Both the position numbers and the translations under genes were made by a program. Of a stretch of 64,000 bases of DNA, positions 1 through 9,142 are shown in pieces. This DNA comes from Bacteroidota bacterium (GTDB lineage Bacteria; Bacteroidota; JABWAT01). Position 1 is the stretch's first letter. The number at the start of each line of letters is the position of its first letter. The notes under the pieces are model-generated. The model was given only the letters and a program-made list of their open reading frames with translations. It did not search any database and had not been told where the DNA came from. The DNA is taken from positions 1-64,000 of the forward strand of contig JAIUNL010000018.1 of assembly GCA_020161835.1 (NCBI GenBank), given 5' to 3'.

Positions 1-2
1 TT

Positions 3-117
<115 letters not shown>

Positions 118-131
118 TTTTTTAACCAATC

Positions 132-156
132 AAAAGCCACCCTTCGGGTGGCTTTT
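132..156 (+). terminator. Rho-independent terminator after 5S rRNA
   Basis: Perfect 11-bp stem AAAAGCCACCC / GGGTGGCTTTT with a TTC loop, ending in T residues, 15 nt after the 5S gene. It ends the rRNA operon. The A/T flanks would also let it work in reverse. Confidence 0.93.
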
Positions 157-300
157 GTCGTTTATGAAAAGGTTGGATGTCTATTAATTTTTCTGCTATA
201 TATTCATCAATTTTTTTATACTTAAATTAGATATTCTATTCCTTTGATAAACCCCTCACGTTTCGGTATTTTAGCAATTCTGTAATGATTGAGATTAAAA

Positions 301-2352
301 ATGGCCGACAAATTTAAACGTATTCTGGTAACTGCTGCCCTCCCTTATGCCAACGGTCCGATTCATATTGGACATCTGGCAGGAGCCTACCTTCCTGCTG
401 ATCTGTATGTAAAATATCAGCGGCTCAAGAAAAGAGATATTCTTTTTATCTGTGGTTCAGATGAGCATGGTGTTCCCATAACCATAAAAGCAGACCAGGA
501 AGGTGTATCACCTCAGGATATCGTTGACCGGTACCATAAAATGATGCAGGAGTCATTCAAAACGTTTGGAATAGACTTTGATAATTATTCACGGACGAGC
601 CTGCCCATCCATCACGAAACAAGCAGTGATTTTTTCACAGTTCTTAACAACAAAAAGATCCTGACTGAAAAAACAGAACAGCAATTATATTGTGAACATG
701 ACAACATGTTTCTTGCTGACCGTTATGTTGAAGGTAAGTGCCCAAAATGCGGTGCTGATGGTGCAAGAGGTGATCAGTGTGAGACGTGTGGTTCTTATCT
801 TGATCAGACAGAACTCATTGACCCAAAATGTAAAATTTGTTCAAACTCCCCCGTGATCAGAGAGACAAAACATTGGTACCTTCCGCTAGGAAAATATCAG
901 GATCAACTTCAGGCCTGGATCCGGTCAAAGCCAGACTGGAAAGATAATGTCGTCAACTATTGTGAAGGCTGGTTCAGAGAAGGACTAGAAGATCGTGCTG
1001 TTACCCGTGACCTGAAGTGGGGTGTTAAGGTTCCCCTGCCTGACGCAGAAGGAAAGGTCTTGTACGTATGGTTCGATGCCCCGATTGGTTATATTTCATC
1101 GACCAAAGATTGGGCAGCTAAAAAAGGACAACCGGAACTCTGGAAGGATTATTGGCAAAAACAAGACACCAAACTTATCCATTTCATCGGTAAAGATAAT
1201 ATCGTTTTTCATGCCATCGTCTTCCCTGCTATGCTCATGGCACATGGTGACTTTGTTTTGCCTGAAAATGTTCCGGCCAATGAATTTCTGAATATTGAAG
1301 GAAAGAAACTCTCTACTTCAAGAAATTATGCAATTTGGCTTCATGAATACCTTCAAGATTTTTCACCGGACTCACTACGGTATGCACTTGCCAGCACCTT
1401 ACCAGAAACAAAAGATTCTGATTTTTCATGGAAAGAATTTCAGGCAAGGCATAACAATGAATTGGCCGATATTTTAGGGAATTTTGTAAACCGGACGTTC
1501 ACATTTGCACACAAATATTTCAACGGACAAGTCCCCGCTTTAAAGAATCAAAAACCAGTTGATTTTGAGGTTGAAAAATATCTCACTGAAATTCCTGAGA
1601 AAATTGGTTCATTATATGAAACTTACCATTTCAGGGAGGCTGTTCAGGAATCAATGAATGTTGCCAGAATGGCAAACAAATACTTTAACGATTCAGAACC
1701 CTGGAAAACACGGAATTCGGATTTGGTTCAATGTGGAAATACTATCCATGTTAGTCTTCAGATTTGCCGTTCACTTGCCTTAATTTTCCAACCCGTCCTT
1801 CCTGATGCATCAAAGAAAATTCTAAATATGCTGAATCAATCTGAGAATCTAAAAAATCTTGACTGGTCCGAATCAGCCTTTTTTGGTTTGAAAGAAGGCC
1901 AGGAACTTAAACAACCTGAAATTCTTTTTACAAAGATTGAAGATGAAATGATTCAGAAGCAAATTGACAAACTGGCTCAACCTATTCTGTTAACTGTTGA
2001 TAAAAACCTGGTTGAACCTTTAAAACCGGAAATTTCTATTGATGATTTCAATAAAATAGATTTACGGACTGCAACTGTTTTAGAGGCAGAAGTTTTCAAA
2101 GGAACTGATAAACTTTTAAAACTTCAGGTTGATCTGGGTTCTGAAAAACGTCAGGTACTTGCCGGACTTCAGCAACACGTTAAACCAGAAGATTTGATTG
2201 GTAAAAAGGTGATTCTGGTTGCAAATCTTGCTCCCCGAAAAATGAAAGGTGAAGAATCAAAGGGAATGGTTCTAGCGATAGAGGATTCAAATGGACATTT
2301 AATCCCAGTATTTACACCAGATTCAGTACTGCCAGGATCAACGGTAAGGTAG
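301..2352 (+). CDS. metG: Methionyl-tRNA synthetase
   Basis: Charges tRNA-Met with methionine in the cytoplasm. Class I fold: HIGH motif at residues 22-25, a zinc-knuckle insertion with paired CxxC motifs around residues 140-175 (CPKC, CETC, CKIC), and a KMSKS equivalent KLSTS near residue 335. From about residue 575 there is a fused C-terminal tRNA-binding domain (IDLRTATVLEAEVF onwards), the long dimeric MetG form; about 683 aa in all. I chose ATG at 301 over an in-frame TTG at 289 because the protein then starts MADKFKRILVT, as in the family. No clear Shine-Dalgarno site. The next gene begins 3 nt after the stop. Confidence 0.97.
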   Translation: MADKFKRILVTAALPYANGPIHIGHLAGAYLPADLYVKYQRLKKRDILFICGSDEHGVPITIKADQEGVSPQDIVDRYHKMMQESFKTFGIDFDNYSRTSLPIHHETSSDFFTVLNNKKILTEKTEQQLYCEHDNMFLADRYVEGKCPKCGADGARGDQCETCGSYLDQTELIDPKCKICSNSPVIRETKHWYLPLGKYQDQLQAWIRSKPDWKDNVVNYCEGWFREGLEDRAVTRDLKWGVKVPLPDAEGKVLYVWFDAPIGYISSTKDWAAKKGQPELWKDYWQKQDTKLIHFIGKDNIVFHAIVFPAMLMAHGDFVLPENVPANEFLNIEGKKLSTSRNYAIWLHEYLQDFSPDSLRYALASTLPETKDSDFSWKEFQARHNNELADILGNFVNRTFTFAHKYFNGQVPALKNQKPVDFEVEKYLTEIPEKIGSLYETYHFREAVQESMNVARMANKYFNDSEPWKTRNSDLVQCGNTIHVSLQICRSLALIFQPVLPDASKKILNMLNQSENLKNLDWSESAFFGLKEGQELKQPEILFTKIEDEMIQKQIDKLAQPILLTVDKNLVEPLKPEISIDDFNKIDLRTATVLEAEVFKGTDKLLKLQVDLGSEKRQVLAGLQQHVKPEDLIGKKVILVANLAPRKMKGEESKGMVLAIEDSNGHLIPVFTPDSVLPGSTVR

Positions 2353-2355
2353 AAT

Positions 2356-2901
2356 ATGAAATCAATTATAACAGGCTTAATCTTAATTTTTTCACTTACC
2401 CCTGGGGTTTCCAATTCTCAGATTTTCACATTTGAGTTAAATGCAGGACCCGCCGTTGCAGATAATTATAGCAACCCGTTTTCGTATGGCGGTTGTCTAC
2501 GTTTTGATGTGGATCCAGATTGGTTGCTCGGATTTAATTACCATTATTGGGCAGGTCAGGATAACAGAATGATTGCCGGTGTAAAAAGCTCGGAATTGTA
2601 TTTTGGGAATAGTGGTGCCAACATTCAGGCTTACTACAGAAATCCTTTAACCAGAAATTCAGGAGTTCTACTTGGGGGTGGTTTGGGTATATATGAGATG
2701 AAAAAAACAAATTCATCTGTTTCCGCACGTTCATATCTTCAACCTGCACTTAGCCTCAGCACAGAAATTTATTATTCGCTTGGAAAACGTGTTTACCTGA
2801 ATGTTCAGGGAACAATCAGTTCACCCGTGGTTTACAAAAAAATTCTGATCACACACCCACGCTGGATTTTCCTAACCGCCGGCATAGGATTTATCATTTA
2901 A
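2356..2901 (+). CDS. Small exported outer-membrane beta-barrel-like protein
   Basis: 181 aa, no family recognised. An N-terminal signal peptide (MKSIITGLILIFSLTPG, likely cleavage after the VSNS region) is followed by alternating, aromatic- and glycine-rich strands such as FELNAGPAV, LLGFNYHYWAG and GVLLGGGLGIYEM, typical of small 8-strand barrels. It probably sits in the outer membrane. It follows metG by 3 nt, so it may be co-transcribed, and its 3' end overlaps the convergent alkyltransferase-like gene by 8 nt. The function is not evident. Confidence 0.7.
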   Translation: MKSIITGLILIFSLTPGVSNSQIFTFELNAGPAVADNYSNPFSYGGCLRFDVDPDWLLGFNYHYWAGQDNRMIAGVKSSELYFGNSGANIQAYYRNPLTRNSGVLLGGGLGIYEMKKTNSSVSARSYLQPALSLSTEIYYSLGKRVYLNVQGTISSPVVYKKILITHPRWIFLTAGIGFII

Positions 2902-3277
2902 TCAATGACATTCTAAAAGCAATCGGGAGCATTTCTGATGGACTCCAGCCATGTTTTTTCATATCAACCTGATCTGAATCAATAAATTCTACTCCTTCAG
3001 CCAACAATCGGTTTTTCATGGTTTCTGGTGTTTCGAAATGAAATTTACCAGTTAAAAGCCCAATGCGGTTTACTACCCTGTGGGCGGGAATTTCTATCCG
3101 GTTTCCGACCCCATTCATTGCATACCCGACCAGTCTCGCTGATGATTTTGCTCCAAGAAACTCTGCAATCAATCCATAGGAAGTTACTTTTCCAGGTGGA
3201 ATTTCTTTGACAACTGCATATACTTTTTCATAAAAGTCGCTGTTCTTTGAAAAAGTTGGAGGTTCAGATTTCCTCAT
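2894..3277 (-). CDS. Alkyltransferase-like protein (ATL), MGMT family without catalytic Cys
   Basis: 127 aa, the size of the MGMT C-terminal DNA-binding domain alone. Family features are present: PPGKVTSYG (residues 28-35), the arginine-finger helix SARLVGYAMN, and the active-site strand. That strand reads IPAHRV at residues 63-68, so Ala65 replaces the alkyl-accepting Cys of PCHRV. This defines the ATL group. ATLs are known to bind O6-alkylguanine and flag it for nucleotide excision repair rather than remove the alkyl group. The start ATG overlaps the stop of the upstream 65-aa gene by 4 nt, so the two are probably translated together. Annotation as an active methyltransferase would be wrong. 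Confidence 0.88.
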   Translation of the reverse strand: MRKSEPPTFSKNSDFYEKVYAVVKEIPPGKVTSYGLIAEFLGAKSSARLVGYAMNGVGNRIEIPAHRVVNRIGLLTGKFHFETPETMKNRLLAEGVEFIDSDQVDMKKHGWSPSEMLPIAFRMSLIK

Positions 3278-3471
3278 TTATTCATAATCCCGATCCAGCC
3301 ATAACTTTCCATAAGGTAATAAATAACGTAGAGCCAACTGAAAATTCCATGGATTATAGCCCAGAGGACTGATTTATTGAGTGACCATGAAATTGTAATT
3401 GCCAATGCACTTCCGAAACCGATTCCACTTTTTACAGTTGATTTTACTGTACTATACCCTTCCTGTGCCAT
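3274..3471 (-). CDS. Small two-helix membrane protein
   Basis: 65 aa, function unknown. The N-terminal MAQEGYSTVKSTVKSGIGFG is followed by one or two hydrophobic helices (SALAITISWSL, VLWAIIHGIFSWLYVIYYLM). It resembles short phage-shock or DUF-type inner-membrane proteins only in general composition. It lies 4 nt after the flavoprotein stop and overlaps the ATL gene by 4 nt (ATGA), so the three minus-strand genes look like one operon. The tight packing supports it being real. Confidence 0.65.
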   Translation of the reverse strand: MAQEGYSTVKSTVKSGIGFGSALAITISWSLNKSVLWAIIHGIFSWLYVIYYLMESYGWIGIMNK

Positions 3472-3475
3472 AATT

Positions 3476-4714
3476 CTATCCTTTAATTTTTGTTAGTGAA
3501 CTTTTGCCCGCAAGCCATCCGCTGCTCCATGCCCATTGAAAATTATACCCACCAATAATTCCGTGTACATTTATAATTTCCCCCGCAAGGAATAAACCGG
3601 GAAACTGTTTTACTTCCATCGTAGCAAGATTAATCTCAGAAAAAGGGACGCCACCAGCGGTAACCTCTGCTTTTTTAAATCCTGAGTGACCAGAAATATC
3701 CGGTTTAAAATCAGTAAGCAAGGCAATTAATTTATTTCTTTTCTCTCTAGGTAATTGTCCGATTGAAATATCAGTGAAATCAAGTCGGTTAATAAGTACT
3801 GCTGCCAACCTGTCGGGAAGCTTTGTTCTTAGCAATTTTGACAATTTTATTGTCGGGTTATTTTTGATTTCGTCAGTCAGCCATTCCCGAACCTCATTTT
3901 CATTTTCCTCCGGGAAAAAACCAATCGTTAGTTCAGTAACCTTCCGAAGTTTTTGATCGGTAAACCATTCACTTGCATTTAAAATACCAGGTCCGCTTAA
4001 CCCATCGTGGGTAAATAAAAGGGAGTTTTCATGGTTAAAAACCTCTTTTCCATTTTCCCTGACTTTTATTCTGCACCAAACAGTTAACCCTGAAAGCGCA
4101 TGTAAATCATGATCTGAACATTTTAACGGGGTCAATGCTGCCCTTGGTTGAACAAGAGTAACCCCCATATTTCTCAAAACTGTCCAAATTGAACCATCGC
4201 TTCCTGTATGCGGATACGAAAAACCGCCGGTTGCGAGAATAACAGTTTCAGAAGAAAAGGAACCCTTGTCAGTTTCGCATTCCCAGATTGAACCAACCTG
4301 ACTTAACGAGTTTAATTTAACCGGATACTTGAAAGAAATATCATATTTTCTGACTTCTGCAAGTAATGAATTTAACACGTTTGATGCTGAATCAGAAACT
4401 GGAAATACCTTATTCCAGGGCTCTTCAACTTTCGTTTTTACGCCAGCTGAAATAAAAAAATCAACAACCTTATCTGGAGGAAACTGAAGAATGACTTTTT
4501 TTATACCGTTAACCGACTCTCCTCTGAAATTTCTGAAATCCATTTCAGCATTTGTAATATTGCATCTTCCGCCGCCCGACATCAGTATTTTTGTACCAGG
4601 TCGTTCTGATGCATCTAACAATAATACATTTTTTGCTCCTGCCCTCCCGGCAGAAATAGCTGCCATAAGTCCGGCAGCTCCTGCACCTGCAATGATTACC
4701 TGATAGTCATTCAA
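3476..4714 (-). CDS. HI0933/YhiN-family FAD-dependent oxidoreductase
   Basis: 412 aa flavoprotein of the family that includes HI0933, YhiN and BaiN. The N-terminal Rossmann dinucleotide motif GAGAAGLMAA (residues 10-19) is followed by LLDASERPGTKILMSGGGRCNITN, whose GGGRCN block is the family signature. The C-terminal FAD-contact region reads GLFLAGEIINVHGIIGGYNFQ. Cytoplasmic; substrate unknown for most members, so no reaction is assigned. First gene of a minus-strand operon with the small membrane protein and ATL. Divergent from the ccm operon across a 216-nt spacer that must hold both promoters; I find no clear promoter match there. Confidence 0.9.
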   Translation of the reverse strand: MNDYQVIIAGAGAAGLMAAISAGRAGAKNVLLLDASERPGTKILMSGGGRCNITNAEMDFRNFRGESVNGIKKVILQFPPDKVVDFFISAGVKTKVEEPWNKVFPVSDSASNVLNSLLAEVRKYDISFKYPVKLNSLSQVGSIWECETDKGSFSSETVILATGGFSYPHTGSDGSIWTVLRNMGVTLVQPRAALTPLKCSDHDLHALSGLTVWCRIKVRENGKEVFNHENSLLFTHDGLSGPGILNASEWFTDQKLRKVTELTIGFFPEENENEVREWLTDEIKNNPTIKLSKLLRTKLPDRLAAVLINRLDFTDISIGQLPREKRNKLIALLTDFKPDISGHSGFKKAEVTAGGVPFSEINLATMEVKQFPGLFLAGEIINVHGIIGGYNFQWAWSSGWLAGKSSLTKIKG

Positions 4715-4930
4715 AATAAATTACATTTCCTTACCAGTACCGGTCATTAAATTCACTGAATTGTTTTTTAAAATCATTCAGATAAAGGTAAAGATTTAAA
4801 CTCAGGATGAAAACCCAACTTTCCGATTTTTTCCTGCTTAAGATTACGGGTTAAGTCTCTTTATATTTGTAATTTACACTAAACTGTCTGCAAGTGGCAA
4901 TCAGGTTGGTAAAATGGTATTTTTGGCATT

Positions 4931-5599
4931 ATGAAATTATTTCTCACACCTGTTTGGATTCTGTTAAAAAAGGAATTCAGAATTGAATTCAGAAGCCGGG
5001 TTGCAATAAACGGACTTCTTTTATTTGTTCTTGTTTCTGTTGCTCTGGTTAATTTCTCAGTTGGCTACATGAAACTTCAGGTTCCTGTTTTTTTTGGATT
5101 GATCTGGCTGTGTTTGTTTTTTTCATCAATGTATGGACTTTCAAGAACATTTGTTGCGGAATCAGACCAGGGTACATCCGATTTTTTAAGACAACTGGCC
5201 AGACCCTCACAAATATTTTTGTCAAAACTGCTTTTTAATCTGGTTCTATCCCTATTGATAGGGTTCGTACTCTTTCTTTCGTTTTTTTTCTTCTTTGAGG
5301 CACCTGACATTCACTGGGGATTTTTTATCGCCGGCCTTTTTTTAGGAACTCTTGCTATTGCCAGTACAACTACTTTATTGGCCTCAATTGTTGCCCAGGC
5401 AGACAGCAAAGGTGCGCTCTTCCCTGTTCTTTCGTTCCCGTTAATGATTCCTTTAATCATGACTTTGGTTACCTGGACAAAGAATTGTGTCAGTGATGAT
5501 ACAATACCGGCACTTTGGGAACCCTTTTCCGTCCTGATTGCTTTTATCGGGGTAACCACAACTGCCTCAATTTTACTTTTTGATTTTATCTGGGATTAA
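4931..5599 (+). CDS. ccmB: Heme exporter protein CcmB
   Basis: Membrane subunit of the CcmAB ABC transporter, which uses ATP to release holo-CcmE from CcmC during cytochrome c maturation. 222 aa, the usual length, with about six membrane helices. The typical N-terminal LLKKEFRIEFRSR and ESDQGTSDFLRQLARP loops are visible. It starts the ccmBCDEF operon. The ATPase CcmA is not directly upstream (that spacer is non-coding and the next gene is divergent), so it must be encoded outside the window. The ccmC start lies 1 nt after this stop. Confidence 0.92.
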   Translation: MKLFLTPVWILLKKEFRIEFRSRVAINGLLLFVLVSVALVNFSVGYMKLQVPVFFGLIWLCLFFSSMYGLSRTFVAESDQGTSDFLRQLARPSQIFLSKLLFNLVLSLLIGFVLFLSFFFFFEAPDIHWGFFIAGLFLGTLAIASTTTLLASIVAQADSKGALFPVLSFPLMIPLIMTLVTWTKNCVSDDTIPALWEPFSVLIAFIGVTTTASILLFDFIWD

Positions 5600-5600
5600 A

Positions 5601-6272
5601 ATGAAACCAGTTTCTTCACGTTACACCCTATTTGTTGGCATCTGGCTTTCCATGATTGTTGTTTTTGGGATGCTTCTTCCTATCCCAAACATCCCCATAT
5701 TAAAGGAAACAGCCCGGAATATATACTTCCATGTTCCACAATCATTTGCAATGATTTTTATTTTAACTATCAGCTTCTGGAACAGTTTTCAATATTTACG
5801 GAAAAAGGATCTTTCCTATGACCGAAAAGCGGAAAGTGCCGCATCCGTTGGAATGTTATTTGGATTTACAACCATAGTTACCGGCGCAGTCTGGGCTGAT
5901 TTTACCTGGGGCGTGTTTTGGAATTGGGATCCGAAACAAACATTATTTCTTGGATTACTTTTCATTTATGGTGCCTATTTCATTCTCAGAATGTCTGTTG
6001 ATGATGAAACGAAAAAGGCCTCACTTTCAGCAGCTTATAACTTATTCTCTTTCGTTCTGATGCCTTTTCTTGTTTTTGTACTACCCAGAATGTTACCTGG
6101 CCTTCATCCGGGAAGCCCTGAAGAAGGTGGAGCCAACAATCCGGTTTTCACAGGTATCAATTTAATGATCAGAATTATGCTATACTCTTCGGTCATCGGG
6201 TTTTGTATGCTCAGCTATTGGCTCTATAATATCAGGTACCGGATCACAACTTTAAAATCAAAAATGGACTAA
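5601..6272 (+). CDS. ccmC: Cytochrome c maturation protein CcmC
   Basis: Inner-membrane heme-handling protein that loads heme onto CcmE. 223 aa with six predicted helices. The tryptophan-rich WWD-type loop lies at about residues 98-112 (WADFTWGVFWNWDPKQT), and the flanking heme-ligand histidines are seen in NIYFHVP (His44) and in the LHPGSPEEGG loop. I start at ATG 5601, just after the ccmB stop, rather than a TTG 21 nt upstream that lies inside ccmB. Second gene of the ccm operon. Confidence 0.95.
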   Translation: MKPVSSRYTLFVGIWLSMIVVFGMLLPIPNIPILKETARNIYFHVPQSFAMIFILTISFWNSFQYLRKKDLSYDRKAESAASVGMLFGFTTIVTGAVWADFTWGVFWNWDPKQTLFLGLLFIYGAYFILRMSVDDETKKASLSAAYNLFSFVLMPFLVFVLPRMLPGLHPGSPEEGGANNPVFTGINLMIRIMLYSSVIGFCMLSYWLYNIRYRITTLKSKMD

Positions 6273-6282
6273 CGGGCAACTT

Positions 6283-6402
6283 ATGGAAATTTATCTGGTT
6301 ACAGGCATTTTACTGATTATCTGGCTGAGTATCTTTTTTTACGTCAGATCACTCGACAAAAGACTAAAAGAGCTTGAAAAATCTGAAGGAGAAAAAAAGT
6401 GA
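6283..6402 (+). CDS. ccmD: CcmD-like small membrane protein
   Basis: 39 aa: MEIYLVTGILLIIWLSIFF, then a charged tail ending KELEKSEGEKK. One N-terminal transmembrane helix followed by a lysine/glutamate-rich cytoplasmic tail is exactly the plan of CcmD, which is needed for release of holo-CcmE from CcmABC. It sits between ccmC and ccmE, the canonical place. Its stop overlaps the GTG start of ccmE (GTGA), implying translational coupling. Genes this short are usually missed; assignment rests on position and topology because CcmD sequences are poorly conserved. Confidence 0.85.
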   Translation: MEIYLVTGILLIIWLSIFFYVRSLDKRLKELEKSEGEKK

Positions 6403-6791
6403 ACAAGAAACTACTCGCCGGAGGGTTATTTATCATAGCCTTTGCTGTTTATGGGATTTTTGCCTTTAAGGAAAATGTAAACCCTTACACCAATTTTAAA
6501 GGTGCAGAAAAAGCATGGGGGGCCGTTCAGATAAAAGGCGTATGGGACCAGGAAAAAGAAAGCAGCTATTCTGTTGAAAACCATACTTTTACGTTTTGGC
6601 TTAAAGATGAATCAGGTGAAACCCGCCAAATTGTTTTTAGTGGCTCCAAACCCAACAATTTTGAACATGCAACCTCAATTGTGGTTAAAGGAAATCTTGA
6701 AAATGATGTTTTCATTTCTGACCGTATTTTGGTAAAATGCCCCAGTAAATATCAGTCTGAACAAGCCGATGGGGTTAAATTCCAGTCCTGA
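6399..6791 (+). CDS. ccmE: Heme chaperone CcmE, CxxxY variant
   Basis: Periplasmic heme chaperone anchored by one N-terminal helix (residues 4-23); it receives heme from CcmC and passes it to CcmF. 130 aa. The C-terminal heme-binding motif is CPSKY: Cys114 stands where most CcmE proteins have the covalently heme-binding His (HxxxY), while Tyr118 is kept. CxxxY forms are known from Desulfovibrio and archaea, where the Ccm pathway is streamlined and can lack CcmG and CcmH. Starts with GTG overlapping the ccmD stop. Confidence 0.93.
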   Translation: MNKKLLAGGLFIIAFAVYGIFAFKENVNPYTNFKGAEKAWGAVQIKGVWDQEKESSYSVENHTFTFWLKDESGETRQIVFSGSKPNNFEHATSIVVKGNLENDVFISDRILVKCPSKYQSEQADGVKFQS

Positions 6792-6889
6792 TATTTGGGT
6801 AAAACGGAGTAACCTCTTACCAGTTTTCGTTTTATTTCCCCAAATTTCTTTATCTTCACAACCTCAAATTATCGTAATAAATAAAATCT

Positions 6890-9142
6890 ATGATTTACAA
6901 AAGTCTTGTCATTTTCGCCCTGGTCTTTTTTGCACTTTCAACAGTTGGATATTTTCTTTCAACGAGAAAAAAGGGGCCGGTTCAGGATCAGTGGTTACTT
7001 GTATCACGTCTTTCATTTGCTCTTGCAACTGTACTGATAACAGCGGTTTTTGCAATTTTGGTTTATCTGCTGACAACTCACCAGTTTCAGTATAACTACG
7101 TTTACTCATACAGCTCAATTGATCTTCCTATTAAATATCTTGTTTCTACGTTTTGGGCAGGACAGGAAGGGTCTTTTATTCTTTGGATTTTTCTTCTTTC
7201 GTTGATTGGCTTATTTGTAATGCAATCATCAAAAGATTACGAACCTTACGTCATGACCCTGTTTTCACTGGCCATTACCTTTTTAATGACCATGATCGCC
7301 GGAATTCATATTGGTGATATAACAATTGGGTCAAGCCCGTTTAAAACAATTTATGAAGCTTTTCCGGGGCAGGTTCCTGCCGGCTTTATCCCCCCCGATG
7401 GACGCGGACTCAACCCTCTTCTTCAAAATTACTGGATGACCATCCACCCGCCGATTCTATTTATTGGATTTGCCTCGACTCTGGTCCCTTTTTCATTTGC
7501 GTTTGCTGCATTGTGGCGAGAAAAATATGATGAATGGATTCGCCCTGCAATGCCCTGGACACTTTGGGCCGGTCTTGCTCTTGGTACAGGAATCATGCTT
7601 GGCGGATACTGGGCTTACGAAACCCTTGGATGGGGCGGATACTGGGCCTGGGATCCGGTTGAAAACGGATCATTGGTTCCCTGGCTTGCAACCATTGCTT
7701 GTATTCACACGATGCTGGTTCAACGAAAAACCGGCACTTTGAAAAGGTTTACGATTTTTACTGCCCTTTTTGCATTTATTATGGTAGTGTACTCCACTTT
7801 TCTGACCAGAAGTGGCGTTTTAGCAGATTTTTCAGTTCACTCGTTTTCAAGTCTGGGTCTCTACAATCAATTGTTGCTTTTTATTTTAACTTTTACCGGA
7901 CTTGGATTTGGAATGTTGATCTACAGGTGGAAACGAATTCCCTATCCAAAATATACAAAGGAAATTTACTCCCGTGAATTTGCAATGATTGTGGGTGCAC
8001 TTCTGCTCACTCTTCTCTCTGTTGGTACAATTATAGGAACATCTTTACCTGTTTTCAGCAAAATGTTTGGCGAACCCATAATCATTGATGCGGCCGGTTT
8101 CAATTCACTTGCCCTTCCTATCGCCACCCTTATTGCCCTGCTTATTGGTGTTGGACAATTGCTTTGGTTTTCAAAAACCGGTTTAAAAACACTTTCACTA
8201 AATCTTATCGTGCCGGTTTCTCTTGCGCTGGTTTCTACCATTATTGTTGTTATTCTGGGAATTCGTCATTTTGGAATGATTATTCTGGCATTCTCTGCCC
8301 TTTTTGCCCTTTTTGCAAATCTGATGGTTTTATTCAGGATTATAAAAGGTCATGCCCAACTTGCAGGTGGCGCCCTTGCACATATTGGTATTGCTTTGCT
8401 CCTAATCGGATTTATAACCTCAGGAAAGTATGATACTGTTCAGAGTTATGCCCTTCCCAAAAACCAGGCTGTCGAGGTTTTCGGTTATAATTTAACTTAT
8501 AAAGGCACTTCTGAGCGTGATGGAAAAGGAGCCTACAGGATTACTGCAGAAAAAGCGGGGAACGAATATCAGCTTGACCCGATTTTTTATTTCAGTACCT
8601 ATTCGCAAGCATGGATGAAAAGTCCTGATATCCTCGTTCAGCCCACCTATGACATCTATATTGCACCTGTCACTGTTGAAGAACCCGGCAAAGAAAATGA
8701 TTTAAGTTCCATACAGTTTAAAAAACTCGAAACAAAGCAGTTCGGTGATAGTAAACTTACTTTTACAAGATTTAAACCCCTTTCCATGAACCCGGATGAT
8801 ATTAAAATTCAACTTGATTTTGCTCTTGCCAGAAATGGAAATGTTGATTCAATATCAGCCATTTATGGAATCGGGACTGATCGCATTCCCAAATCTGTTC
8901 CCAGTCAAACCAAAGATGGCGTTATACTTACCGTAAAATCTATTGATGCAAGTAATGGGGTAATCACTATTTCAGTGGATGGTCTCAGCACTGATATTTC
9001 AAACCAAAAACCAGAAACCCTTATCGTTGAGGCATCAAAAAAACCTTTTATCGGTTTGGTTTGGCTGGGCACCCTTATAACCATGGCTGGACTTTCAATT
9101 TCTATATTCAGGCGCTGGAAAAATAAACAAATCGCAATATGA
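6890..9142 (+). CDS. ccmF: Cytochrome c heme lyase subunit CcmF
   Basis: Large inner-membrane protein (750 aa) that takes heme from CcmE and attaches it to apocytochrome CxxCH motifs in the periplasm. It has many helices. The WWD motif GWGGYWAWDPVENGS is near residues 245-258, and a conserved TIHPPILF histidine lies near residue 185. A periplasmic domain occupies about residues 530-720, followed by a last helix (FIGLVWLGTLITMAGLSISI). About 100 nt separate it from ccmE. No ccmG or ccmH follows; instead the next gene overlaps its stop by 4 nt (ATGA). Confidence 0.95.
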   Translation: MIYKSLVIFALVFFALSTVGYFLSTRKKGPVQDQWLLVSRLSFALATVLITAVFAILVYLLTTHQFQYNYVYSYSSIDLPIKYLVSTFWAGQEGSFILWIFLLSLIGLFVMQSSKDYEPYVMTLFSLAITFLMTMIAGIHIGDITIGSSPFKTIYEAFPGQVPAGFIPPDGRGLNPLLQNYWMTIHPPILFIGFASTLVPFSFAFAALWREKYDEWIRPAMPWTLWAGLALGTGIMLGGYWAYETLGWGGYWAWDPVENGSLVPWLATIACIHTMLVQRKTGTLKRFTIFTALFAFIMVVYSTFLTRSGVLADFSVHSFSSLGLYNQLLLFILTFTGLGFGMLIYRWKRIPYPKYTKEIYSREFAMIVGALLLTLLSVGTIIGTSLPVFSKMFGEPIIIDAAGFNSLALPIATLIALLIGVGQLLWFSKTGLKTLSLNLIVPVSLALVSTIIVVILGIRHFGMIILAFSALFALFANLMVLFRIIKGHAQLAGGALAHIGIALLLIGFITSGKYDTVQSYALPKNQAVEVFGYNLTYKGTSERDGKGAYRITAEKAGNEYQLDPIFYFSTYSQAWMKSPDILVQPTYDIYIAPVTVEEPGKENDLSSIQFKKLETKQFGDSKLTFTRFKPLSMNPDDIKIQLDFALARNGNVDSISAIYGIGTDRIPKSVPSQTKDGVILTVKSIDASNGVITISVDGLSTDISNQKPETLIVEASKKPFIGLVWLGTLITMAGLSISIFRRWKNKQIAI

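Noticed and set aside
289..300. TTG start for metG
   Set aside because: The extra MRLK is not typical; ATG 301 gives the usual N-terminus.
4715..4930. ccmA or a remnant upstream of ccmB
   Set aside because: The 216-nt gap has no frame with Walker motifs; ccmA is simply not here.
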